From Photobacterium lutimaris (GTDB taxonomy: Bacteria; Pseudomonadota; Gammaproteobacteria; Enterobacterales; Vibrionaceae), in the NCBI RefSeq assembly GCF_003025555.1, contig NZ_PYMH01000002.1, positions 186,001 to 250,000 of the forward strand: a stretch of DNA of 64,000 nt. The letters run 5' to 3'. Position 1 is the stretch's first letter. Every line of letters starts with the position of its first letter. Position numbers and translations under genes: made by a program. The notes beneath the pieces are model-generated. The model was not told the origin of the DNA and made no database searches. It saw only the letters and a list, made by a program, of their open reading frames with translations. Shown piece after piece: positions 47,180-56,039 of the stretch.

Positions 47180-48304
47180 TCAGCGAGATTCAACCCAGTA
47201 ACCATTACGCCCGTTCGACTTTACTTGATACATACATGCATCAGCCTCATCAAGGTAATGCTCTGCCGAATGGTAATCCAAGCCGGCATGAATACCTCCA
47301 ATACTGACACTCACGCATTCTCGTAAAGGGTGCTTCAATGCTAACGCCCTCACCGCAGCACACGCTTGCCTCGCCTTCTCTTCCAGATCGCGTTTGGTGA
47401 TTTCTGTTAGCATCACGACAATTTCCTCACCGCCATAACGGGCAACCAAGTCCGTTTTTCGTTTGAAAACACACCGTAAAGCGTGTGATACCGCCTTCAA
47501 GTACTCATCACCTTTGGAATGACCATATACATCATTGACCTGCTTAAAATGATCGATATCAATAAGTAATACTCCAAATTGACGTTGATTACCCCCTTGA
47601 TTCAAAAGCGTCATTTTTTTTTGTAAATACCTTCTATTATATAAACCAGTGACCTCGTCAATATATGCATGATAATTTAGCATGACATTTTTGGCCTTTA
47701 TTTCCCTATTTAAAAGAACCGCTCTTGCCATCAATGATTTTTCTTTCTGCTCATGCAAATAATCATTAACAAAACTCTTATAGCTATTGATAGATAAATA
47801 GTTCAACCAAATATATGTTGCGGTCAATGAAAAATAATAGTTAGAATATAAGACAATATCAGTGTGAAAAATAACAACCATCATATTAGCTTGAAAAACA
47901 TAGTTTGCATAAACCAACATTGAAAAAGCGGGTGGAAAAACCAATACTTTTGCTACCAATGTTATCAGTATCAAGCTAATTATTGAAATATCTGAAAACA
48001 TGGATATAGATAAGGTATGTATCGTCGCGACAATACTCACAACAACCAAAATCGATATTTTCTGATAGATAACAGTTTGCCCAAAATAACGACCAGCAAC
48101 AAGTAAACTGACACCAACGCACGGAATCCCAAAAAGAAACAACTGCTTTACATGCTCCTTTTCAATTTCGTTATCGATAATGAGACTCTCATCCAGCCAT
48201 AAATAAGTCACTTGGGACAAAATCACCGATATAGATATGACAGCAACAATGACCTGAAAGATTGACTTTCCATTATGCTTCTTTATATGTAGTTCTAACT
48301 TCAT
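47180..48304 (-). CDS. membrane diguanylate cyclase (GGDEF)
   Basis: Makes cyclic di-GMP from two GTP. 374 residues: six or so membrane helices (about 14-170), a short coiled linker (about 180-210) and a GGDEF domain (about 213-372). The active motif is GGEEI (291-295), with DIDHFKQVNDVYGHSKGD before it. An inhibitory RxxD site (RKTD, 282-285) lies five residues ahead, so product inhibition is expected. The N-terminal sensor is not a known named domain to me. Its mRNA leader contains an intrinsic terminator and short ORFs. Divergent from a LysR gene. Confidence 0.9.
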   Translation of the reverse strand: MKLELHIKKHNGKSIFQVIVAVISISVILSQVTYLWLDESLIIDNEIEKEHVKQLFLFGIPCVGVSLLVAGRYFGQTVIYQKISILVVVSIVATIHTLSISMFSDISIISLILITLVAKVLVFPPAFSMLVYANYVFQANMMVVIFHTDIVLYSNYYFSLTATYIWLNYLSINSYKSFVNDYLHEQKEKSLMARAVLLNREIKAKNVMLNYHAYIDEVTGLYNRRYLQKKMTLLNQGGNQRQFGVLLIDIDHFKQVNDVYGHSKGDEYLKAVSHALRCVFKRKTDLVARYGGEEIVVMLTEITKRDLEEKARQACAAVRALALKHPLRECVSVSIGGIHAGLDYHSAEHYLDEADACMYQVKSNGRNGYWVESR

Positions 48305-48369
48305 CTTTTCCGTAAAACATAAATAAAAAAAGCCTTTACATCAAAAACATAAAGGCAAATCCCTAGCAT
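48301..48369 (-). other. possible 22-codon leader ORF spanning the terminator hairpin
   Basis: ATG at 48369, 22 codons (starts MLGICLYVF), stop TGA overlapping the ATG of the diguanylate cyclase (ATGA). The frame runs through the whole hairpin at 48332-48356. No good ribosome site. If translated, ribosomes would melt the terminator. Inference only. Confidence 0.25.
48321..48356 (-). terminator. intrinsic terminator in the diguanylate cyclase leader
   Basis: On the minus strand GCCTTTA, 11-nt loop, TAAAGGC, then a T7 run (TTTTTTTATTT), 17 bp before the start codon. There is no upstream gene on this strand in the gap, so it must end a leader RNA or a small RNA. Confidence 0.75.
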
Positions 48370-48380
48370 ATGGTTATTAT

Positions 48381-48413
48381 TCACTGTCGATCAGAGAACA
48401 GATAAAAGCACAT
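48381..48413 (-). other. possible 10-codon leader peptide
   Basis: ATG at 48413 preceded by GAAGG at 5 nt spacing, coding MCFYLFSDRQ then stop. Located between the candidate promoter and the leader terminator, like attenuator leader peptides. Weak evidence because it is short. Confidence 0.3.
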
Positions 48414-48444
48414 TATCACCTTCACCACTCAAACTGATGAAGTG

Positions 48445-48490
48445 ATTATATCTACCTCATTCACTCTTTTTGGAATTACCGATATTCCAA
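48445..48490 (-). promoter_or_regulatory. candidate promoter with LysR-type site for the diguanylate cyclase
   Basis: Minus-strand TATAAT (48445-48450) is a perfect -10. A dyad TTGGAAT-N7-ATTCCAA (48470-48490) overlaps the -35, a usual location for a LysR site. The divergent LysR gene starts 100 bp away. The start of transcription would be near 48438. Confidence 0.4.
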
Positions 48491-48589
48491 TTTGGTTAAT
48501 TTTTTCAAAATATCAACGCCTAAAACAGCTTCAATTTCTTCTATGATTAGTAGATAATCAACACTATGGAAATTAAAAATTATTGATTT

Positions 48590-49390
48590 ATGAATGATTT
48601 AAATGCGCTCCATGTGTTTCTTGCTTTAATGCAAACCAACTCTACGACTCGAGCTGCTCTAAAACTAGGCCGTTCTCAATCCTATGTCTCCAAAGTGCTT
48701 GCTCAATTGCGTGTAGAGCTAGATGATCAGCTTTTCATTCGAACGGCAGAAGGACTATCACCGACATCCTATGCAGTGAGTATTGAACCAAAGCTTCGTG
48801 CTGCTTTAGAGCAAGTCAACCAAGCCCTTGAGCCTGAGGAGTTTAACCCCAAATTTATCGATAAAATTACTTTACATATTGTCGAACCCTACCTCATTAC
48901 CATTGGTAAAGATATCATTGATGCCATTCGCAAAGAATGTGATGCAGTCATTGATATTCGTCAGTGGAATGCACTTAGCGAAACAATGATCCAACAAGAA
49001 GTTGTAGACATCGGGATACATCTCTTAAGTAATAAAGCACAAACACTACATCAAAAACCACTTTTCAGAGGCTGTGCTTATTTTGAAGGAAACAAGAATG
49101 GAGATTATATAAAATATGTTATTTCAGGCGTCAATGAGTTTGTTAACCGCTATGAGATGATAGACCCCGCCATTGAGCCGAAAATATACACCGACAATCA
49201 TATTCTTACGACTCAACTGATGGATCAGCACTATACCCTGCGCTATGCCCCAGACAGAGAGCAAAGCTTTGAGCATGACTTAGATCTTACCGTCGCAATC
49301 ATTACCAAAGCCTCTCGCCGTCAGTCTGAAAAGATTCAATGGCTTACAAAACTGCTAGTACCCATTATTGAAACCTTCAAAGGCTACTAA
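48590..49390 (+). CDS. LysR-family transcriptional regulator (short)
   Basis: A 266-residue regulator, about 35 residues shorter than usual. N-terminal winged helix (AALKLGRSQSYVSKVLAQLR, DDQLFIRTAEGLSPT) is complete and the effector domain is reduced at its end. It is divergent from the diguanylate cyclase gene and probably controls it. It resembles the LeuO/NodD-like branch also represented elsewhere in the window. Confidence 0.85.
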   Translation: MNDLNALHVFLALMQTNSTTRAALKLGRSQSYVSKVLAQLRVELDDQLFIRTAEGLSPTSYAVSIEPKLRAALEQVNQALEPEEFNPKFIDKITLHIVEPYLITIGKDIIDAIRKECDAVIDIRQWNALSETMIQQEVVDIGIHLLSNKAQTLHQKPLFRGCAYFEGNKNGDYIKYVISGVNEFVNRYEMIDPAIEPKIYTDNHILTTQLMDQHYTLRYAPDREQSFEHDLDLTVAIITKASRRQSEKIQWLTKLLVPIIETFKGY

Positions 49391-49485
49391 CTAAATAGAC
49401 TATTCTTATGGGAATTTCGGATATCATCAATTCCACAATAATCACTTATATAATCCTTTTAAATTTTCAACCTTTTAGATAAGTG

Positions 49486-49593
49486 ATGAATTATTCCCAA
49501 CGAGTGAAGTTTTTAGCCCAGCAACACCTAAAAAAAGTGCGGGATTCAGTATTAACACAAAAATCAAATAGCAATAAAAAAGCCAAATCATGA
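49486..49593 (+). CDS. possible 35-residue basic peptide
   Basis: MNYSQRVKFLAQQHLKK start; ends KKAKS with the stop codon inside the loop of the following terminator. Lys-rich (predicted pI high), no membrane segment. The Shine-Dalgarno is weak (GATAAG, with ATG after GTG). The size and the terminator suggest a short transcript, but coding is unproven. Confidence 0.3.
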   Translation: MNYSQRVKFLAQQHLKKVRDSVLTQKSNSNKKAKS

Positions 49594-49608
49594 TGATTTG
49601 GCTTTTTT
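49576..49608. terminator. bidirectional intrinsic terminator
   Basis: AAAAAAGCCAAATCA, loop TGA, TGATTTGGCTTTTTT. It ends the plus-strand LysR/short-ORF unit and the minus-strand FadL operon (stop at 49628). Confidence 0.9.
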
Positions 49609-49627
49609 ATGCGCTAACTCACGTCAT

Positions 49628-50812
49628 TTAATACGTGAAGCTTACCCCCAAAAAGTGAATACGACCGTCAAACGTACCCGTTATGTCATTGAGCAGAGGG
49701 TTTTGAAACTGTCGGTTGATATCAACGTCACCCAAATCAGCGTACTCGTAGAACATATCAATAGTGACATCATTCCACTTGGTCGCTGCACCGACCGAAT
49801 AACGATATTGCTCACCGACCGGGACATCTACCCATTGCTTGGTTGGATCATCTTGTGGTGACGTCTCGTAGGAGAAACCAGCCTTCAGCCGCCACTGGCT
49901 ATTGAGCTGATAATCGGCCCCCAGCGCAAACTTCCACACATCATCCCAATCTCGATCAATCGTAGCCGTCCTCGTTTGGTCGGCAACAAGACCAAACTCC
50001 ATCACCGAGTTATCCCACTCACTCCACTGGTGCCACTGCACAGAAGCCAGTAGGTCTAGCTTTGGGTTAACCGCATAACTGGCGCTGATGTCGGCAATAG
50101 CTGGAACAGTTATATCTGTACGCAGGCTACTGATAAGTGGGCCATTTAATGGCCCCGATACGCGGGTACCAAATTCATGCTCCAACTTGGTTCGGTAACT
50201 CGCCCCCAATGCCAATCGCTCATCGTGCTGATACATCACACCAAAGTTCGCACCAAACGCCCAATCAGTGTCTTTATCAATTTCAAGTAAACTTGTTGAT
50301 TGCTCTAGCGAAGCCCAGCTTAGCTGAATCCCAGCGCCAAGCGACCATTGCGGGTTGATTTGGTAACTGATGGCAGGGTTGATCTGCATTGCCGTCAAAG
50401 TGATTTCATCGAGTGCTGCGCGCCCTGCCCACTCCGTTCCGTAAGAAAGGCTCGAACCACCCACAGCACCAAGCGCAATGCCGACATGGAGATCATCGGT
50501 AATTTGGCGAGCATGAAATGCCCCAGCCGATGGCAGTACAGAATGGGCTTTACCGTTGCCATTATCAGCGTTATCACGATATTTCATTTCGAGATCAAAG
50601 CCGAGCACGTTGAACGTGGTTAAGCTCTCCCCCATGCCACTCATTGTTGCGGGGTTTACCCACATCGCCGCTGCTGAACCGGTATAAACACCATCACCCG
50701 CACCCGCTGTACCTGCGTTTGCAGTTACCGCTTCCTGTAAGAAAATGCCACTCGCTTGAACAGGTAAAGACAATACCGACATCACTGCCAGTGTCGATTT
50801 TAATGGTCGCAT
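49628..50812 (-). CDS. FadL-family outer-membrane transporter
   Basis: A 394-residue precursor with signal peptide (1-21, to VQASG), a hatch-like N-terminus (LQEAVTANAGTAGAGDG and NPATMSGM) and a 14-strand barrel with terminal FLGVSFTY. FadL porins carry hydrophobic molecules (long-chain fatty acids, alkanes, aromatics) through the outer membrane. Start at 50812 follows GAGGGAG. Last gene of the minus-strand operon maturase-HEAT/TPR-FadL. Substrate unknown; neighbour genes suggest a hydrophobic ester. Confidence 0.9.
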   Translation of the reverse strand: MRPLKSTLAVMSVLSLPVQASGIFLQEAVTANAGTAGAGDGVYTGSAAAMWVNPATMSGMGESLTTFNVLGFDLEMKYRDNADNGNGKAHSVLPSAGAFHARQITDDLHVGIALGAVGGSSLSYGTEWAGRAALDEITLTAMQINPAISYQINPQWSLGAGIQLSWASLEQSTSLLEIDKDTDWAFGANFGVMYQHDERLALGASYRTKLEHEFGTRVSGPLNGPLISSLRTDITVPAIADISASYAVNPKLDLLASVQWHQWSEWDNSVMEFGLVADQTRTATIDRDWDDVWKFALGADYQLNSQWRLKAGFSYETSPQDDPTKQWVDVPVGEQYRYSVGAATKWNDVTIDMFYEYADLGDVDINRQFQNPLLNDITGTFDGRIHFLGVSFTY

Positions 50813-50852
50813 TAGCTCCCTCATTATTTTTTTAATAGTAAAATGAGACCCG

Positions 50853-51884
50853 CTAGCCTCGTTTAGATTTTAGTTCGTCAATCACAAACTCAGGGGCAAC
50901 TTTAGCTAATAATTCCAAGCATGAATCAGTATTAAGATGGCCATATCTCACGTAAATATCACACACAGCGTATAACTGCTCTGGTGCCCCAGAGATCTCA
51001 TAAGCTTTTTCGAATGATGTCGTTGCGTCATCGACATTGAAAGCTTCTTGCAATACACCGTTCAAATACCAGAAATAGCTATTATCTGGTGCTAGCTCTG
51101 TCGCTAGCTTTATAGCCGCAGCTGCCTGCTTTTTCTCGTCGAGCCTTACCAAAGTTAGTGCTTGGGCGTAAAACAAGTTGGCCTCTTCAGGCAATATTTC
51201 TTGTGCTTGTTCCAGCACTATATTGGCTTGGAGGTCATCCCCTTGAGCACGGTAATTATCTGCTAGGCCCAACCATATTTGAGGGTTACGGGTTTCAATT
51301 TCCTGCAAAGCAGTATATATCTCGTGCGCTTCGTCAAAATCTTGATGCCAACGGTAAACATCGGCCAATAACAGTTGAGACGGCAGATCTTTCTTACCTT
51401 TGAGGTATGAGGTTAACTCTGCTGAGGGTGGGTCCACCAATGCTTTTTGCTCAGCGTCCATTTCCCCATAATTTCGAATTAGGTTCGTGGTAGCGGTCAA
51501 ACGTACATTTGCCTCACTGTCTGTCAGCAACGGAGAAAGCAAGCGCCAGCGGTGAGCAAACTGATACGGCTCGGCACCAACAACGGCAGCCTCTCTGACA
51601 ATCGGGTTTTCATCCTGTATCCCACGGGCAACCGCGACCAAGCTATTTTGGTTAGGGTAGCTTGCTAACTGCCTCAGCGCATCGGCACGCTTTTCATCAT
51701 TTTGACGATGATCTTGTGCAATCATGACCCACTGCTGTATTTGTGTAGCTTGAGCATCCTGCGTGATTTGCTGTGCTGCCTGAGCACCTTCGTCTGTCAG
51801 ATCAGAACGTCCCATCTCTGCGGCAAGTGTTAAAGGAGATACCAAAAAAGAGCACAGAAGCATCGTCGCAATAGTACGTTTCAT
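50853..51884 (-). CDS. periplasmic HEAT/TPR repeat protein
   Basis: A 343-residue precursor with signal peptide (1-22, cleavage after LTLAA). The N-half (about 45-150) shows HEAT-like helix pairs (RADALRQLASYP, ENPIVREAAVVGA, SEANVRLTATTNL) and the C-half (about 170-330) TPR repeats (ADVYRWHQDFDEAHEIYTAL, ADNYRAQGDDLQANIVLEQA, ...). A scaffold for partner proteins in the periplasm is the usual role. Between the maturase gene (15 bp) and the FadL gene (40 bp). Confidence 0.82.
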   Translation of the reverse strand: MKRTIATMLLCSFLVSPLTLAAEMGRSDLTDEGAQAAQQITQDAQATQIQQWVMIAQDHRQNDEKRADALRQLASYPNQNSLVAVARGIQDENPIVREAAVVGAEPYQFAHRWRLLSPLLTDSEANVRLTATTNLIRNYGEMDAEQKALVDPPSAELTSYLKGKKDLPSQLLLADVYRWHQDFDEAHEIYTALQEIETRNPQIWLGLADNYRAQGDDLQANIVLEQAQEILPEEANLFYAQALTLVRLDEKKQAAAAIKLATELAPDNSYFWYLNGVLQEAFNVDDATTSFEKAYEISGAPEQLYAVCDIYVRYGHLNTDSCLELLAKVAPEFVIDELKSKRG

Positions 51885-51899
51885 TACCACTACCTCAGA

Positions 51900-53234
51900 T
51901 TAAAATCGGGTTGGAAAATACGGCTGACGTGGCACGGCTTTAGGCATCGTACTTTTCATCACAGCATCAGAATACTTACCGTGCGCAACTGGATTGCCCG
52001 TCGCTCTTAATACCAAAGCAAACGCTTTATCTGCGTGAGAGAAGAACTTTTTCCAGCCAGCACATAAATAGTTCAGCCCCGGCTCTCCATCTTTGGTACG
52101 AATAAAGCGGTTTTTAGGACACTCACCAAAACACGCAAACTTGAAGTCACATTGCTGGCACTGGCTGGTCAGCGAACGTGACTTGGCAAAGCCAAATTTC
52201 TGCTGTGTCTCTGAGTAAGCCATCTCATCAATCTTTTGGTGGTGGATGTTTCCTACCTGGTAATCCGGATAAACATAATGGTCGCAGGTATAGACATCAC
52301 CGTTTGGCTCCATGGCCAATCCTTTACCGCAGATTTCACCGAGTGTACAAAGCGGGTTTTTTCGCCCCATCCAAGTTTCAACGCTCGCTTCAAAATATTG
52401 AACAAATACTTTGCCAATATCGTTTTGAACCCACTCATCGAACACAGCAATCAAGAAATCTCCCCAACCTTCTGCCGACACACACCAAGGCTCAACAACT
52501 GATTTTTTATGCCAAGGGTTCAGCCGCTTATCACCTTGCCGTAGTTGCTCTTGAGGCTGCCATTTCTGAGGTGCCGTTGTTCTAAACGACTTTTGCTCAA
52601 CGATAGGAATAAACTGAATCTGGGGCGATCTCACTTCATCTCTCAAGAAACGATAAACTTCAAGCGGGTTCTTGCTCGTCAGGTTATTAATGCAAGTCAG
52701 GGTGGCAAACTTCACCTGATGTTTATGGAGTAACTCAACCGCCGCCATTACCTGTTTAAAGGTACCGCGTCCTGCTCGGTTGGTACGGTAAGCGTTATGA
52801 AGCATCTCTGGGCCATCAATGCTCAAGCCAACAAGAAAGTTATTCTCGGCCAGGAACTCGCACCATTCATCGTTGAGCAATGTACCATTGGTTTGAAGAT
52901 CGTTAGATATCACGATACCTTCAGGTTGGTACTTCTTCTGCAGTTCAACAACCTTGCGGAAGTAATCAACACCCAGCATGGTCGGTTCACCACCCTGCCA
53001 GGAAAAGATGATTTCAGGGGTGTTTTGGCCTTCGATATATTGACGTATATAGGTCTCGAGTGTGGCCTCATCCATCATTGGCGAGCAGCCCTTCTTGTAC
53101 TCGAGTAAGTCCTGTTTACTCAGGTAATAGCAATAGGTGCAATCGATGTTGCACGCGGCACCAATAGGCTTTGCCATGACATGTAGTCGCTTTGATGCCT
53201 TGCCATTGAACTGCGGGCCCTGAGTAATCAGCAT
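51900..53234 (-). CDS. radical SAM anaerobic sulfatase-maturase-like enzyme
   Basis: A 444-residue radical-SAM/SPASM protein of the anSME family, which oxidises Cys or Ser of sulfatases to formylglycine without oxygen. The cluster motif CNIDCTYC is at 28-35. The SPASM Cys set is present near the C-terminus (CTLGEICGKG, CDHYVYPDY, CQQCDFKFACFGEC, then a further Cys near the end), enough for two auxiliary [4Fe-4S] clusters. First gene of the minus-strand operon. The usual substrate motif CxPxR is not found in either divergent gene, so its true target is open. Confidence 0.9.
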   Translation of the reverse strand: MLITQGPQFNGKASKRLHVMAKPIGAACNIDCTYCYYLSKQDLLEYKKGCSPMMDEATLETYIRQYIEGQNTPEIIFSWQGGEPTMLGVDYFRKVVELQKKYQPEGIVISNDLQTNGTLLNDEWCEFLAENNFLVGLSIDGPEMLHNAYRTNRAGRGTFKQVMAAVELLHKHQVKFATLTCINNLTSKNPLEVYRFLRDEVRSPQIQFIPIVEQKSFRTTAPQKWQPQEQLRQGDKRLNPWHKKSVVEPWCVSAEGWGDFLIAVFDEWVQNDIGKVFVQYFEASVETWMGRKNPLCTLGEICGKGLAMEPNGDVYTCDHYVYPDYQVGNIHHQKIDEMAYSETQQKFGFAKSRSLTSQCQQCDFKFACFGECPKNRFIRTKDGEPGLNYLCAGWKKFFSHADKAFALVLRATGNPVAHGKYSDAVMKSTMPKAVPRQPYFPTRF

Positions 53235-53383
53235 ATTTCACCTACTTATTAACATTTACGTTGGTCAATTTTAATCCGTGCTACACACCGACGCTTGTTA
53301 TACCCCTTATAACCTTTAGGCATGAGGATTTTCATTACAATGAGCCTCCTATTGAGCTGTTTGTTGATTTACGGAGACTTTCT

Positions 53384-54190
53384 ATGCCCTCACCAACGCT
53401 TAAGCGAACAGTAATTATCACCTTATCAGGGTTCACATTGATCGCCGCTACGGCTTGGTTCAACACGGTTCTTTTTGCCAGCGAACCCCATCCAGTCATG
53501 AAGCAAATAGAAGCGGATATGGTGCTAGTCGAAGGTGGACAATTCGAAATGGGCTCCAACCTAACAGAAGCTAGCAAAGCAGAGACTCCCGCCAGAACGG
53601 TGTCGGTAGATAGCTTCTACATCTCCAAATATGAAGTGACTCAAGCACTATTTGAAAGCGTGATGGGCTCTTCGATGAGCTATTTCAGCGATCCCAACGT
53701 CCCAGTGAATAACTTGAGCTGGCAGCAGGCCAATTACTTTATCGAGCATCTCAATACCCTTACCGGCGCAAACTACCGTCTACCGACTGAAGCTGAATGG
53801 GAGTTTGCCGCCAAAGGTGGAAACCAAAGCCAAGGCTATACTTATAGCGGCTCAAACAATATCGATGATGTTGCCTGGTATTCCGGCAATGCCAATAACC
53901 GAGCCCACCCCGTCGGCCAGAAAAAACCGAACGAACTTGGACTCTATGATATGACAGGTAACGTGGGGGAATTTGTTATCGATGCCTATGACGAAGGCTT
54001 CTATCGCTACGGTCCAACCGATAACCCAAATAACGCACAAGATTCTAACGTTGGGCTTGCCCATAAATCTGTACGTGGTGGCAGTTTTTCTTACGACGAC
54101 ACGTTATCTGAAAACTTTCGACGTGATTTTGCCAGCCAAAATATCCTTATGGCTGATATGGGACTGAGACTGGTGCGCGACACCGAATAA
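53384..54190 (+). CDS. SUMF1/FGE-like fold protein, cysteine-free
   Basis: A 268-residue protein: N-terminal signal or anchor (about 6-30, ITLSGFTLIAATAWFNTV), then an SUMF1-type (formylglycine-generating-enzyme sulfatase) domain at about 45-265: MVLVEGGQFEMGS, YEVTQALFESVMG, RLPTEAEWEFAAKGG, LGLYDMTGNVGEFV, SVRGGSFSY, ending MGLRLVRD. There is no Cys at all, while true FGE needs two. So this is a non-catalytic or differently acting relative, probably binding. Start at 53384 follows GGAG. Divergent from the maturase gene. Confidence 0.88.
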   Translation: MPSPTLKRTVIITLSGFTLIAATAWFNTVLFASEPHPVMKQIEADMVLVEGGQFEMGSNLTEASKAETPARTVSVDSFYISKYEVTQALFESVMGSSMSYFSDPNVPVNNLSWQQANYFIEHLNTLTGANYRLPTEAEWEFAAKGGNQSQGYTYSGSNNIDDVAWYSGNANNRAHPVGQKKPNELGLYDMTGNVGEFVIDAYDEGFYRYGPTDNPNNAQDSNVGLAHKSVRGGSFSYDDTLSENFRRDFASQNILMADMGLRLVRDTE

Positions 54191-54295
54191 GCACTTTGTG
54201 CAATAGCAACTTGATTAATAGCCATCTGCTTAATGTTGAGGACTTTCTCTTCTACACTTCAAGTGTTCTTTATCCATAAAACGGAGCTTCTATCA

Positions 54296-55996
54296 ATGAA
54301 GATAGCAACAGTACCCCGCCTGTTATGTCTTAGCTTAAGTTTACTCGCCGCAAATACCGTTGCAGCACCACCAACAACGCCAAAACTGGTTTTGCAAATT
54401 ACCGTCGACGGTCTGCGTGGTGATTTGCTAGAGCGCTATAAGCACAACTTCGGCGATAAAGGTTTCCGTTATTTAATGGATGAAGGTACTTATTACACCA
54501 ATGCCCATTACCAGCATGGTAATACCGAAACGATTGTTGGTCATGTATCCCTCGCAACTGGCGCGCCACCGAGTGTGCACGGCATGGTCGGTAACGTTTG
54601 GTATGACCGCCAAAAGGAAAGACTAGTCTATAACGTCGAGGATGGTGACTATGCCATGCTGACCCAAGGCGCAGGTGTTAACCAATCCACAGAAATCGAT
54701 CCGACTCAAAGGACCGCCAAGCTTGATGGCCGCTCACCGGTACCGATTCTATCAACCACCTTTAGTGACGAGCTAGCCGTTGCCAGTAATGGCGAAGCAA
54801 AAATCTTTTCTGTCTCGGTCAAAGATCGGGGGGCCATTTCGTTGGCTGGTCAGTCCGGCAAAGCCTTCTGGTTCTCTAAAGCCCAGTCGGAATTCGTTAC
54901 CAGTAACTACTATTATCAGGAATACCCGGCTTGGGTTACCGCCTGGAATGCCGAGGATTACCCTTCCCGCTACAGCAAGCAGAGATGGGACCTCAGTTTA
55001 GAAAGGGATAATTACACCCTTAAAGAAGGCCCACAAGAACATAAGGTCGACCTTGCTGGGTTTAAGCGTAGTTTCCCTCACCCTTATGGTCCATCAAGCT
55101 TTCAGTACTTCAGCACGATGCTGACGCTAAGCCCAGCAGGAGATGAACTAACCGCTGACTTTGCTTCTGCACTTATTGAACAAGAAAAACTCGGCCAGAG
55201 TAAATTCACCGACTATCTAGCCGTCAGCTTCTCATCCAATGACTATGTGATTCACATGTACGGCCCATCCAGCTTAGAGGCTGAAGATAACTTGATCCGC
55301 TTAGATCAGACGCTGGCCAACCTCTTAGCCAATGTTGAAAAGCAAGTTGGTCTGGATAACACCCTTATCGTGTTATCAGCGGATCACGGCGTACCGGAAG
55401 CGGCACCTACCGTGAATGCGCTGGGTTACAACACCGCGAAGTACTTCAACAAAGATACGATTATCAGCGAGCAATTGCTCAGCCGTTTAAACAAAGAATT
55501 TGGCTTAAACAAAGATGCCATTCGCTTATATGCACAACCTTACATTTACCTCAATCATGACGTTATAAAAGCAAAGGGCGTCTCACTCGAAGCAGTACAA
55601 CGTGTGGTTGCAGATGAGGCCGAGATAATCAAGGGAATTAATCATGCGGTCACCAGTACCGACATCATGCAAAACAATCTTCCAGATACCCGTTTGATGC
55701 AACTGGTGAAGAATAACCATCACCCGCAGCGATCTGGTGATATTTACTTGGTATTTGCGCCTCGTACTTATATTAATGATATGGATGGCCTAACCATCGC
55801 TTCGACTCATGGCTCACCATGGCGCTACGATACCCATGTGCCGGTTATTTTTGCCGGTAATGGGATTAAAGCCAATAAAGTCACACGAGACATTACTCCT
55901 TATGATATAGCCCCGACCTTATCGAATGCACTGGGTATCACCTTGCCAAGCGGAGCAACCGGGAAAGTGTTGGTAGAACTAGAGGGAAATCGTTAA
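54296..55996 (+). CDS. PafA-like alkaline-phosphatase-superfamily phosphatase/phosphodiesterase
   Basis: A 566-residue precursor with signal peptide (1-24). Alkaline-phosphatase superfamily: metal ligand Asp38 in ITVDGLRGD, nucleophile Thr79 in ETIVGH, GMVGNVWYD, DYVIHMYGPSS (D-x3-H), LSADHG, and THGSPWRYDTHVPV. Thr as nucleophile matches PafA or type-I phosphodiesterase rather than a sulfatase (Cys/Ser). Mature protein has no Cys. It hydrolyses phosphate mono- or diesters (inference). Follows the SUMF1-like gene by 105 bp, same strand. Confidence 0.88.
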   Translation: MKIATVPRLLCLSLSLLAANTVAAPPTTPKLVLQITVDGLRGDLLERYKHNFGDKGFRYLMDEGTYYTNAHYQHGNTETIVGHVSLATGAPPSVHGMVGNVWYDRQKERLVYNVEDGDYAMLTQGAGVNQSTEIDPTQRTAKLDGRSPVPILSTTFSDELAVASNGEAKIFSVSVKDRGAISLAGQSGKAFWFSKAQSEFVTSNYYYQEYPAWVTAWNAEDYPSRYSKQRWDLSLERDNYTLKEGPQEHKVDLAGFKRSFPHPYGPSSFQYFSTMLTLSPAGDELTADFASALIEQEKLGQSKFTDYLAVSFSSNDYVIHMYGPSSLEAEDNLIRLDQTLANLLANVEKQVGLDNTLIVLSADHGVPEAAPTVNALGYNTAKYFNKDTIISEQLLSRLNKEFGLNKDAIRLYAQPYIYLNHDVIKAKGVSLEAVQRVVADEAEIIKGINHAVTSTDIMQNNLPDTRLMQLVKNNHHPQRSGDIYLVFAPRTYINDMDGLTIASTHGSPWRYDTHVPVIFAGNGIKANKVTRDITPYDIAPTLSNALGITLPSGATGKVLVELEGNR

Positions 55997-56010
55997 CACT
56001 ACATAGTGAT

Positions 56011-56039
56011 AATTTAGCCCCAGCGAATGGGGCTAAATT
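56011..56039 (+). terminator. hairpin after the PafA-like gene
   Basis: AATTTAGCCCC, 7-nt loop, GGGGCTAAATT. Strong stem but little T run, so strength uncertain. Confidence 0.55.

Noticed and set aside
48357..48440. Cyclic di-GMP (GEMM) riboswitch in the diguanylate cyclase leader.
   Set aside because: The conserved GEMM core motifs are not present in the leader.
51900..55996. A sulfatase-maturase plus classical sulfatase pair.
   Set aside because: The hydrolase nucleophile is Thr, and no CxPxR motif exists in the locus, so it was not called a sulfatase.
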